The notes under the pieces were generated by a model. The model did no database searches. It was not told where the DNA came from and saw nothing but the letters and a program-made list of their open reading frames with translations. A program made the translations under genes and the position numbers. A stretch of 64,000 nucleotides of DNA from assembly GCA_964017155.1 (NCBI GenBank), contig OZ024867.1, positions 15,217,500 to 15,281,499 of the forward strand, read 5' to 3'. Positions 1-11,500 of this stretch are shown here, piece by piece (within the stretch, counting starts at the first letter, position 1; each line of letters starts with the position of its first letter). This stretch comes from Oasisia sp. SBJ-2009. Lineage: Eukaryota > Annelida > Polychaeta > Sabellida > Siboglinidae.

Positions 1-1005
1 TGATGTGTAAGACATGGTGTGTAAGACATGGTGTGTAAGACTTGGTGTGTAAGACATGGTGTGTAAGACTTGGTGTGTAAGACATGGTGTGTAAGACTTG
101 GTGTGTAAGACATGGTGTGTAAGACTTGGTGTGTAATACTTGATATGTAAGATTTGATGTGTAAGACATGGTGTGTAAGACATGGTGTGTAAGACTTGGT
201 GTGTAAGACATGGTGTGTAAGACTTGGTGTGTAAGACATGGTGTGTAAGACATGGTGTATAAGACCTGGTGTGTAACACATGGTGTGTAAGACTTGGTGT
301 GTAAGACATGGTGTGTTGGACATGGTGTATACGACATGGTGTGTAAGACTTGGTGTGTAAAACTTGGTGTGTAAGACATGGTGTGTAAGACCTGGTGTGT
401 AAGACATGGTGTGTACGACATGGTGTGTAAGACTTGGTGTGTTAGACTCGGTGTGTAAGACTTGGTGTGTAAGACATGGTGTGTAAGACTTGGTGTGAAA
501 GACTTGGTGTGTAAGACTTGATGTGTAAGACTTGGTGTGTAAGACTTGGTGTGTAAGACTTGATGTGTAAGACTTGGTGTGAAACACTTGATGTGTAAGA
601 CTTGATGTGTAAGACTTGATGTGTAAGACATGGTGTGTAAGACTTGGTGTGTTAGACTCGGTGTGTAAGACTTGGTGTGTAAGACATGGTGTGTAAGACT
701 TGGTGTGAAAGACTTGATGTGTAAGACTTGATGTGTAAGACTTGATGTGTAAGACTTGGTGAGTAAGAATTGGTGTGTAAGACTTGGTGTGTAAGACATG
801 GTGTATTATACTTGATGTGTAAGATTTGATGTGTAAGACAGGGTGTGAAAGACATGGTGTGTAAGACTTGGTGTGTAAGACATGGTGTGTAAGACTTGGT
901 GTGTAAGACATGGTGTGTAAGACTTGGTGTGTAAGACATGGTGTGTAAGACATGGTGTGTAAGACTTGGTGTGTAACACATGGTGTGTAAGACTTGGTGT
1001 GTAAG

Positions 1006-1025
1006 ACATGTTGTGTGTGTGTAAG
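1006..1025. repeat. 20-bp monomer with GT expansion (first)
   Basis: This monomer reads acatgttgtgtgtgtgtaag, 6 bp longer than the norm, through three added GT steps. It shifts the array register from phase 12 to phase 4 (modulo 14). It is one of only two monomers of this length in the window. Confidence 0.95.
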
Positions 1026-1221
1026 ACATGGTGTGTAAGACTTGGTGTGTAAGACTTGTTGTGTAAGACTTGGTGTGAAAGACTTGATGTGTAAGACATG
1101 GTGTGTAAGATTTGGTGTGTAAGACATGGTGTGTAAGATTTGGTGTGTAAGACATGGTGTGTAAGACATGGTGTGTAAGACTTGGTGTGTAACACATGGT
1201 GTGTAAGACTTGGTGTGTAAG

Positions 1222-1241
1222 ACATGGTGTGTGTGTGTAAG
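1222..1241. repeat. 20-bp monomer with GT expansion (second)
   Basis: This monomer reads acatggtgtgtgtgtgtaag and lies 216 bp after the first 20-bp monomer. The flanking monomers match across the same 216-bp offset, including an aacacatgg variant at 975 and 1191, so the second copy arose by local duplication. The two differ by one base (gttgt against ggtgt). Confidence 0.95.
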
Positions 1242-1482
1242 ACATGGTGTGTAAGACTTGGTGTGTAAGACTTGTTGTGTAAGACTTGGTGTGAAAGACT
1301 TGATGTGTAAGACATGGTGTGTAAGATTTGGTGTGTAAGACATGGTGTGTAAGATTTGGTGTGTAAGACTCGGTGTGTAAGACATGGTGTGTAAGACTTG
1401 GTGTGTAAGACATGGTGTGTAAGACCTGGTGTGTAAGACATGGTGTGTATGACCTGGTGTGTAAGACTTGGTGTGTAAGATT

Positions 1483-2672
1483 TGATGTGTAAGACTTGAT
1501 GTGTAAGACTTGGTGTGTAAGAACTGGTGTGTAAGACTTGGTGTGTAAGACTTGATGTGTACGACATGGTGTGTAAGACCTGGTGTGTAAGACATGGTGT
1601 GTAAGACCTGGTGTGTAAGACATGGTGTGTAAGACTTGGTGTGAAAGACTTGATGTGTAAGACATGGGGTGTAAGACTTGGTGTGTAAGACATGGTGTGT
1701 AAGACTTGGTGTGTAAGACTCGGTGTGTAAGACATGGTGTGTAAGACTTGGTGTGTAAGACATGGTGTGTATGACCTGGTGTGTAAGACATGGTGTGTAA
1801 GACCTGGTGTGTAAGACTTGGTGTGTAAGACTTGATGTGTAAGACTTGATGTGTAAGACTTGGTGTGTAAGACCTGGTGTGTAAGACTTGGTGTGTAAGA
1901 CTTGATGTGTACGAGATGGTGTGTAAGACTTGACGTGTAAGACTTGATGTGTAAGACTTGATGTGTAAGACTTGATGTGTAAGACTTGATGTGTAAGACC
2001 TGGTGTGTAAGACTTGGTGTGTAAGACATGGTGTGTAATACTTGATGTGTAAGATTTGATGTGTAAGACATGGTGTGTAAGACATGGTGTGTAAGACATG
2101 GTGTGTAAGACTTGGTGTGTAAGACATGGTGTGTAAGACATAGTGTGTAAGACCTGGTGTGTAAGACATGGTGTGTAAGACTTGATGTGTAAGATTTGGT
2201 GTGTAAGACATGGTGTGTAAGACATGGTGTGTAAGACTTGGTGTGAAAGACTTGATGTGTAAGACTTGATGTGTAAGACTTGGTGTGAAAGACTTGATGT
2301 GTAAGACTTGATGTGTAAGACTTTATGTGTAAGACTTGATGTGTAAGACTTGGTGTGAAAGACTTGATGTGTAAGACTTGATGTGTAAGATTTGATGTGT
2401 AAGACATGGTGTGTAAGACATGGTGTGTAAGCCATGGTGTGTAAGATTTGGTGTGTAAGATTTGGTGTGTAAGACATGGTGTGTAAGACATAGTGTGTAA
2501 GACCTGGTGTGTAAGACATGGTGTGTAAGAATTGATGTGTAAGATTTGGTGTGTAAGACATGGTGTGTAAGACATGGTGTGTAAGACATGGTGTGTAAGA
2601 CTTGGTGTGTAAGACATGGTGTGTAAGACATAGTGTGTAAGACCTGGTGTGTAAGACATGGTGTGTAAGACT
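1483..2672. repeat. 1,190-bp tandem duplication, copy 1
   Basis: The sequence from about 1483 to 2698 repeats 1,190 bp (85 monomers) downstream. Shared rare variants include gaactgg, acatggggtgtaag (1661 and 2851) and actttatg (2323 and 3513). At least one substitution separates the copies: gtacgagatgg near 1914 against gtacgacatgg. The second 6.7-kb unit (8.5-15.2 kb) has this block only once, so the duplication is specific to the first unit or was lost in the other. Confidence 0.8.
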
Positions 2673-3862
2673 TGATGTGTAAGACTTGATGTGTAAGACT
2701 TGGTGTGTAAGAACTGGTGTGTAAGACTTGGTGTGTAAGACTTGATGTGTACGACATGGTGTGTAAGACCTGGTGTGTAAGACATGGTGTGTAAGACCTG
2801 GTGTGTAAGACATGGTGTGTAAGACTTGGTGTGAAAGACTTGATGTGTAAGACATGGGGTGTAAGACTTGGTGTGTAAGACATGGTGTGTAAGACTTGGT
2901 GTGTAAGACTCGGTGTGTAAGACATGGTGTGTAAGACTTGGTGTGTAAGACATGGTGTGTATGACCTGGTGTGTAAGACATGGTGTGTAAGACCTGGTGT
3001 GTAAGACTTGGTGTGTAAGACTTGATGTGTAAGACTTGATGTGTAAGACTTGGTGTGTAAGACCTGGTGTGTAAGACTTGGTGTGTAAGACTTGATGTGT
3101 ACGACATGGTGTGTAAGACTTGACGTGTAAGACTTGATGTGTAAGACTTGATGTGTAAGACTTGATGTGTAAGACTTGATGTGTAAGACCTGGTGTGTAA
3201 GACTTGGTGTGTAAGACATGGTGTGTAATACTTGATGTGTAAGATTTGATGTGTAAGACATGGTGTGTAAGACATGGTGTGTAAGACATGGTGTGTAAGA
3301 CTTGGTGTGTAAGACATGGTGTGTAAGACATAGTGTGTAAGACCTGGTGTGTAAGACATGGTGTGTAAGACTTGATGTGTAAGATTTGGTGTGTAAGACA
3401 TGGTGTGTAAGACATGGTGTGTAAGACTTGGTGTGAAAGACTTGATGTGTAAGACTTGATGTGTAAGACTTGGTGTGAAAGACTTGATGTGTAAGACTTG
3501 ATGTGTAAGACTTTATGTGTAAGACTTGATGTGTAAGACTTGGTGTGAAAGACTTGATGTGTAAGACTTGATGTGTAAGATTTGATGTGTAAGACATGGT
3601 GTGTAAGACATGGTGTGTAAGCCATGGTGTGTAAGATTTGGTGTGTAAGATTTGGTGTGTAAGACATGGTGTGTAAGACATAGTGTGTAAGACCTGGTGT
3701 GTAAGACATGGTGTGTAAGAATTGATGTGTAAGATTTGGTGTGTAAGACATGGTGTGTAAGACATGGTGTGTAAGACATGGTGTGTAAGACTTGGTGTGT
3801 AAGACATGGTGTGTAAGACATAGTGTGTAAGACCTGGTGTGTAAGACATGGTGTGTAAGACT
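2673..3862. repeat. 1,190-bp tandem duplication, copy 2
   Basis: This is the downstream copy of the 85-monomer block. It aligns to the later unit at an offset of 6,622 bp (for example acatggggtgtaag at 2851 and 9473), whereas copy 1 aligns at 7,812 bp. The right edge is set where the 1,190-bp match ends: acttgatg at about 2699 against acttggtg at about 3889, so the exact boundary can slide by some monomers. Confidence 0.75.
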
Positions 3863-6800
3863 TGATGTGTAAGACTTGGTGTGTAAGACTTGATGTGTAA
3901 GACTTGATGTGTAAGACTTGGTGTGTAAGACCTGGTGTGTAAGACTTGGTGTGTAAGACTTGATGTGTACGACATGGTGTGTAAGATTTGATGTGTAAGA
4001 CTTGATGTGTAAGACTTGGTGTGTAAGAACTGGTGTGTAAGACTTGGTGTGTAAGACTTGATGTGTACGACATGGTGTGTAAGACCTGGTGTGTAAGACA
4101 TGGTGTGTAAGACCTGGTGTGTAAGACATGGTGTGTAAGACTTGGTGTGAAAGACTTGATGTGTAAGACATGGGGTGTAAGACTTGGTGTGTAAGACATG
4201 GTGTGTAAGACTTGGTGTGTAAGACTCGGTGTGTAAGACATGGTGTGTAAGACTTGGTGTGTAAGACATGGTGTGTATGACCTGGTGTGAAAGACATGGT
4301 GTGTAAGACCTGGTGTGTAAGACTTGGTGTGTAAGACTTGATGTGTAAGACTTGATGTGTAAGACTTGGTGTGTAAGACCTGGTGTGTAAGACTTGGTGT
4401 GTAAGACTTGATGTGTACGACATGGTGTGTAAGACTTGACGTGTAAGACTTGATGTGTAAGACTTGATGTGTAAGACTTGATGTGTAAGACCTGGTGTGT
4501 AAGACTTGGTGTGTAAGACATGGTGTGTAATACTTGATGTGTAAGATTTGATGTGTAAGACATGGTGTGTAAGACATGGTGTGTAAGACATGGTGTGTAA
4601 GACTTGGTGTGTAAGACATGGTGTGTAAGACATAGTGTGTAAGACCTGGTGTGTAAGACATGGTGTGTAAGACTTGATGTGTAAGATTTGGTGTGTAAGA
4701 CATGGTGTGTAAGACATGGTGTGTAAGACTTGGTGTGAAAGACTTGATGTGTAAGACTTGATGTGTAAGATTTGATGTGTAAGACATGGTGTGTAAGACA
4801 TGGTGTGTAAGCCATGGTGTGTAAGATTTGGTGTGTAAGATTTGGTGTGTAAGACATGGTGTGTAAGACTTGATGTGTAAGATTTGATGTGTAAGACATG
4901 GTGTGTAAGACATGGTGTGTAAGCCATGGTGTGTAAGATTTGGTGTGTAAGATTTGGTGTGTAAGACATGGTGTGTAAGACATAGTGTGTAAGACCTGGT
5001 GTGTAAGACATGGTGTGTAAGACTTGATGTGTAAGATTTGGTGTGTAAGACATGGTGTGTAAGACATGGTGTGTAAGACATGGTGTGTAAGACTTGGTGT
5101 GTAAGACATGGTGTGTAAGACATAGTGTGTAAGACCTGGTGTGTAAGACATGGTGTGTAAGACTTGATGTGTAAGACTTGGTGTGTAAGACTTGATGTGT
5201 AAGACTTGATGTGTAAGACTTGGTGTGTAAGACCTGGTGTGTAAGACTTGGTGTGTAAGACATGGTGTGTAAGACTTGGTGTGTAAGACATGGTGTGTAA
5301 GACTTGGTGTGTAAGACTTGTTGTGTAAGACTTGGTGTGAAAGACTTGATGTGTAAGACATGGTGTGTAAGACATGGTGTGTAAGACTTGGTGTGTAAGA
5401 CATGGTGTGTAAGACTTGGTGTGTAAGACTTGTTGTGTAAGACTTGGTGTGAAAGACTTGATGTGTAAGACATGGTGTGTAAGATTTGGTGTGTAAGACA
5501 TGGTGTATAAGACTTGGTGTGTAAGACTCGGTGTGTAAGACATGGTGTGTAAGACTTGGTGTGTAAGACATGGTGTGTAAGACCTGGTGTGTAAGACATG
5601 GTGTGTACGACATGGTGTGTAAGACTTGGTGTGTAAGACTTGATGTGTAAGACTTGATGTGTAAGACTTGGTGTGTAAGACCTGGTGTGTAAGACTTGGT
5701 GTGTAAGACTTGATGTGTACGACATGGTGTGTAAGACCTGGTGTCTAAGACATGGTGTGTAAGACCTGGTGTGTAAGACATAGTGTGTAAGACTTGGTGT
5801 GAAAGACTTGATGTGTAAGACATGGTGTGTAAGACTTGGTGTGTAAGACTTGATGTGTACGACATGGTGTGTAAGACCTGGTGTGTAAGACATGGTGTGT
5901 AAGACCTGGTGTGTAAGACATGGTGTGTAAGACTTGGTGTGAAAGACTTGATGTGTAAGACATGGTGTGTAAGACTTGGTGTGTAAGACATGGTGTGTAA
6001 GACTTGGTGTGTAAGACTCGGTGTGTAAGACATGGTGTGTAAGACTTGGTGTGTAAGACATGGTGTGTATGACCTGGTGTGTAAGACATGGTGTGTAAGA
6101 CCTGGTGTGTAAGACTTGGTGTGTAAGACTTGATGTGTAAGACTTGATGTGTAAGACTTGGTGTGTAAGACCTGGTGTGTAAGACTTGGTGTGTAAGACT
6201 TGATGTGTACGACATGGTGTGTAAGATTTGATGTGTAAGACTTGATGTGTAAGACTTGATGTGTAAGACTTGATGTGTAAGACTTGATGTGTAAGACTTG
6301 GTGTGTAAGACATGGTGTGTAAGACTTGGTGTGTAAGACATGGTGTGTAAGACTTGGTGTGTAAGACTTGTTGTGTAAGACTTGGTGTGAAAGACTTGAT
6401 GTGTAAGACATGGTGTGTAAGATTTGGTGTGTAAGACATGGTGTGTAAGACTTGGTGTGTAAGACTCGGTGTGTAAGACATGGTGTGTAAGACTTGGTGT
6501 GTAAGACATGGTGTGTAAGACCTGGTGTGTAAGACATGGTGTGTATGACCTGGTGTGTAAGACTTGGTGTGTAAGACTTGATGTGTAAGACTTGATGTGT
6601 AAGACTTGGTGTGTAAGACCTGGTGTGTAAGACTTGGTGTGTAAGACTTGATGTGTACGACATGGTGTGTAAGACCTGGTGTGTAAGACATGGTGTGTAA
6701 GACTTGGTGTGAAAGACTTGATGTGTAAGACATGGTGTGTAAGACTTGGTGTGTAAGACATGGTGTGTAAGACCTGGTGTGTAAGACTTGATGTGTACGA

Positions 6801-8536
6801 CATGGTGTGTAAGACCTGGTGTGTAAGACATGGTGTGTAAGACCTGGTGTGTAAGACATGGTGTGTAAGACTTGGTGTGAAAGACTTGATGTGTAAGACA
6901 TGGTGTGTAAGACTTGGTGTGTAAGACATGGTGTGTAAGACTTGGTGTGTAAGACTCGGTGTGTAAGACATGGTGTGTAAGACTTGGTGTGTAAGACATG
7001 GTGTGTATGACCTGGTGTGTAAGACATGGTGTGTAAGACCTGGTGTGTAAGACTTGGTGTGTAAGACTTGATGTGTAAGACTTGATGTGTAAGACTTGGT
7101 GTGTAAGACCTGGTGTGTAAGACTTGGTGTGTAAGACTTGATGTGTACGACATGGTGTGTAAGACTTGATGTGTAAGACTTGATGTGTAAGACTTGATGT
7201 GTAAGACTTGATGTGTAAGACCTGGTGTGTAAGACTTGGTGTGTAAGACATGGTGTGTAATACTTGATGTGTAAGATTTGATGTGTAAGACATGGTGTGT
7301 AAGACATGGTGTGTAAGACATGGTGTGTAAGACTTGGTGTGTAAGACATGGTGTGTAAGACATAGTGTGTAAGACCTGGTGTGTAAGACATGGTGTGTAA
7401 GACTTGATGTGTAAGATTTGGTGTGTAAGACATGGTGTGTAAGACATGGTGTGTAAGACTTGGTGTGAAAGACTTGATGTGTAAGACTTGATGTGTAAGA
7501 CTTGGTGTGAAAGACTTGATGTGTAAGACTTGATGTGTAAGACTTTATGTGTAAGACTTGATGTGTAAGACTTGGTGTGAAAGACTTGATGTGTAAGACT
7601 TGATGTGTAAGATTTGATGTGTAAGACATGGTGTGTAAGACATGGTGTGTAAGCCATGGTGTGTAAGATTTGGTGTGTAAGACATGGTGTGTAAGACATA
7701 GTGTGTAAGACCTGGTGTGTAAGACATGGTGTGTAAGACTTGATGTGTAAGATTTGGTGTGTAAGACATGGTGTGTAAGACATGGTGTGTAAGACATGGT
7801 GTGTAAGACTTGGTGTGTAAGACATGGTGTGTAAGACATAGTGTGTAAGACCTGGTGTGTAAGACATGGTGTGTAAGACTTGATGTGTAAGACTTGGTGT
7901 GAAAGACTTGATGTGTAAGACTTGGTGTGTAAGACATGGTGTGTTAGACTTGATGTGTAAGACTTGGTGTGAAAGACTTGATGTTTAAGACTTGATGTGT
8001 AAGACATGGTGTGTAAGACTTGGTGTGTAAGACATGGTGTGTAAGACTTGGTGTGAAAGACTTGATGTGTAAGACTTGATGTGTAAGACTTGGTGTGAAA
8101 GACTTGATGTGTAAGACTTGATGTGTAAGACTTGATGTGTAAGACTTGATGTGTAAGACTTGGTGTGAAAGACTTGATGTGTAAGACTTGATGTGTAAGG
8201 TTTGATGTGTAAGACATGGTGTGTAAGCCATGGTGTGTAAGATTTGGTGTGTAAGACATGGTGTGTAAGACATAGTGTGTAAGACCTGGTGTGTAAGACA
8301 TGGTGTGTAAGACTTGATGTGTAAGATTTGGTGTGTAAGACATGGTGTGTAAGACATGGTGTGTAAGACTTGGTGTGTAAGACATGGTGTGTAAGACATA
8401 GTGTGTAAGACATAGTGTGTAAGACCTGGTGTGTAAGACATGGTGTGTAAGACTTGATGTGTAAGACTTGGTGTGAAAGACTTGATGTGTAAGACTTGGT
8501 GTGTAAGACATGGTGTGTTAGACTTGATGTGTAAGA

Positions 8537-11500
8537 CTAGGTGTGAAAGACTTGATGTTTAAGACTTGATGTGTAAGACATGGTGTGTAAGACTTGGTGT
8601 GTAAGACATGGTGTGTAAGACTTGGTGTGTAAGACTCGGTGTGTAAGACATGGTGTGTAAGACTTGGTGTGTAAGACATGGTGTGTATGACCTGGTGTGT
8701 AAGACATGGTGTGTAAGACCTGGTGTGTAAGACTTGGTGTGTAAGACTTGATGTGTAAGACTTGATGTGTAAGACTTGGTGTGTAAGACCTGGTGTGTAA
8801 GACTTGGTGTGTAAGACTTGATGTGTACGACATGGTGTGTAAGACTTGATGTGTAAGACTTGATGTGTAAGACCTGGTTTGTAAGACTTGGTGTGTAAGA
8901 CATGGTGTGTAATACTTGATGTGTAAGATTTGATGTGTAGGACATGGTGTGTAAGACATGGTGTGTAAGACATGGTGTGTAAGACTTGGTGTGTAACACA
9001 TGGTGTGTAAGACATAGTGTGTAAGACCTGGTGTGTAAGACATGGTGTGTAAGACTTGATGTGTAAGATTTGGTGTGTAAGACATGGTGTGTAAGACATG
9101 GTGTGAAAGACTTGATGTGTAAGACATGGTGTGTAAGATTTGGTGTGTAAGACATGGTGTGTAAGATTTGGTGTGTAAGACTCGGTGTGTAAGACATGGT
9201 GTGTAAGACTTGGTGTGTAAGACATGGTGTGTAAGACCTGGTGTGTAAGACATGGTGTGTATGACCTGGTGTGTAAGACTTGGTGTGTAAGATTTGATGT
9301 GTAAGACTTGATGTGTAAGACTTGGTGTGTAAGAACTGGTGTGTAAGACTTGGTGTGTAAGACTTGATGTGTACGACATGGTGTGTAAGACCTGGTGTGT
9401 AAGACATGGTGTGTAAGACCTGGTGTGTAAGACATGGTGTGTAAGACTTGGTGTGAAAGACTTGATGTGTAAGACATGGGGTGTAAGACTTGGTGTGTAA
9501 GACATGGTGTGTAAGACTTGGTGTGTAAGACTCGGTGTGTAAGACATGGTGTGTAAGACTTGGTGTGTAAGGCATGGTGTGTATGACCTGGTGTGTAAGA
9601 CATGGTGTGTAAGACCTGGTGTGTAAGACTTGGTGTGTAAGACTTGATGTGTAAGACTTGATGTGTAAGACTTGGTGTGTAAGACCTGGTGTGTAAGACT
9701 TGGTGTGTAAGACTTGATGTGTACGACATGGTGTGTAAGACTTGACGTGTAAGACTTGATGTGTAAGACTTGATGTGTAAGACTTGATGTGTAAGACTTG
9801 ATGTGTAAGACCTGGTGTGTAAGACTTGGTGTGTAAGACATGGTGTGTAATACTTGATGTGTAAGATTTGATGTGTAAGACATGGTGTGTAAGACATGGT
9901 GTGTAAGACATGGTGTGTAAGACTTGGTGTGTAAGACATGGTGTGTAAGACATAGTGTGTAAGACCTGGTGTGTAAGACATGGTGTGTAAGACTTGATGT
10001 GTAAGATTTGGTGTGTAAGACATGGTGTGTAAGACATGGTGTGTAAGACTTGGTGTGAAAGACTTGATGTGTAAGACTTGATGTGTAAGACTTGGTGTGA
10101 AAGACTTGATGTGTAAGACTTGATGTGTAAGACTTTATGTGTAAGACTTGATGTGTAAGACTTGGTGTGAAAGACTTGATGTGTAAGACTTGATGTGTAA
10201 GATTTGATGTGTAAGACATGGTGTGTAAGACATGGTGTGTAAGCCATGGTGTGTAAGATTTGGTGTGTAAGATTTGGTGTGTAAGACATGGTGTGTAAGA
10301 CATAGTGTGTAAGACCTGGTGTGTAAGACATGGTGTGTAAGAATTGATGTGTAAGATTTGGTGTGTAAGACATGGTGTGTAAGACATGGTGTGTAAGACA
10401 TGGTGTGTAAGACTTGGTGTGTAAGACATGGTGTGTAAGACATAGTGTGTAAGACCTGGTGTGTAAGACATGGTGTGTAAGACTTGATGTGTAAGACTTG
10501 GTGTGTAAGACTTGATGTGTAAGACTTGATGTGTAAGACTTGGTGTGTAAGACCTGGTGTGTAAGACTTGGTGTGTAAGACTTGATGTGTACGACATGGT
10601 GTGTAAGATTTGATGTGTAAGACTTGATGTGTAAGACTTGGTGTGTAAGAACTGGTGTGTAAGACTTGGTGTGTAAGACTTGATGTGTACGACATGGTGT
10701 GTAAGACCTGGTGTGTAAGACATGGTGTGTAAGACCTGGTGTGTAAGACATGGTGTGTAAGACTTGGTGTGAAAGACTTGATGTGTAAGACATGGGGTGT
10801 AAGACTTGGTGTGTAAGACATGGTGTGTAAGACTTGGTGTGTAAGACTCGGTGTGTAAGACATGGTGTGTAAGACTTGGTGTGTAAGACATGGTGTGTAT
10901 GACCTGGTGTGTAAGACATGGTGTGTAAGACCTGGTGTGTAAGACTTGGTGTGTAAGACTTGATGTGTAAGACTTGATGTGTAAGACTTGGTGTGTAAGA
11001 CCTGGTGTGTAAGACTTGGTGTGTAAGACTTGATGTGTACGACATGGTGTGTAAGACTTGACGTGTAAGACTTGATGTGTAAGACTTGATGTGTAAGACT
11101 TGATGTGTAAGACTTGATGTGTAAGACCTGGTGTGTAAGACTTGGTGTGTAAGACATGGTGTGTAATACTTGATGTGTAAGATTTGATGTGTAAGACATG
11201 GTGTGTAAGACATGGTGTGTAAGACATGGTGTGTAAGACTTGGTGTGTAAGACATGGTGTGTAAGACATAGTGTGTAAGACCTGGTGTGTAAGACATGGT
11301 GTGTAAGACTTGATGTGTAAGATTTGGTGTGTAAGACATGGTGTGTAAGACATGGTGTGTAAGACTTGGTGTGAAAGACTTGATGTGTAAGACTTGATGT
11401 GTAAGATTTGATGTGTAAGACATGGTGTGTAAGACATGGTGTGTAAGCCATGGTGTGTAAGATTTGGTGTGTAAGATTTGGTGTGTAAGACATGGTGTGT

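Larger units (their letters stand above)
1..1287. repeat. Left array segment preceding the domain I repeat units
   Basis: This stretch is made of 14-bp monomers but does not line up with the 6.7-kb units that follow. It carries its own variants, such as a ttggacatgg junction near base 317, gtgttagactcgg near 451 and 651, and a gggtgtgaaag monomer near 841. The stop at 652 on the - strand comes from the second gtgttag variant. Alignment to the later copy (offset 7,812) begins at about base 1288, so I place the edge of the segment there. It may be the end of another higher-order unit lying to the left of the window. Confidence 0.7.
1288..8536. repeat. Large domain I unit, copy 1
   Basis: This segment matches the next unit at offsets that step from 7,812 and 6,622 (1.3-4 kb) to 6,636 (5.7-7.4 kb) and 6,692 (7.9-8.5 kb). 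Each step is a whole number of monomers (1,190, 14 and 56 bp), so the copies differ by gain or loss of complete 14-bp units. Markers gtgtctaag at 5745 and gtgttag at 7944 and 8518 have partners at 12381, 14636 and 15210. Confidence 0.75.

Noticed and set aside
1006..1241. GT microsatellite
   Set aside because: The GT runs are only a few steps long and sit inside otherwise ordinary monomers, so they are expanded monomers, not a separate microsatellite.
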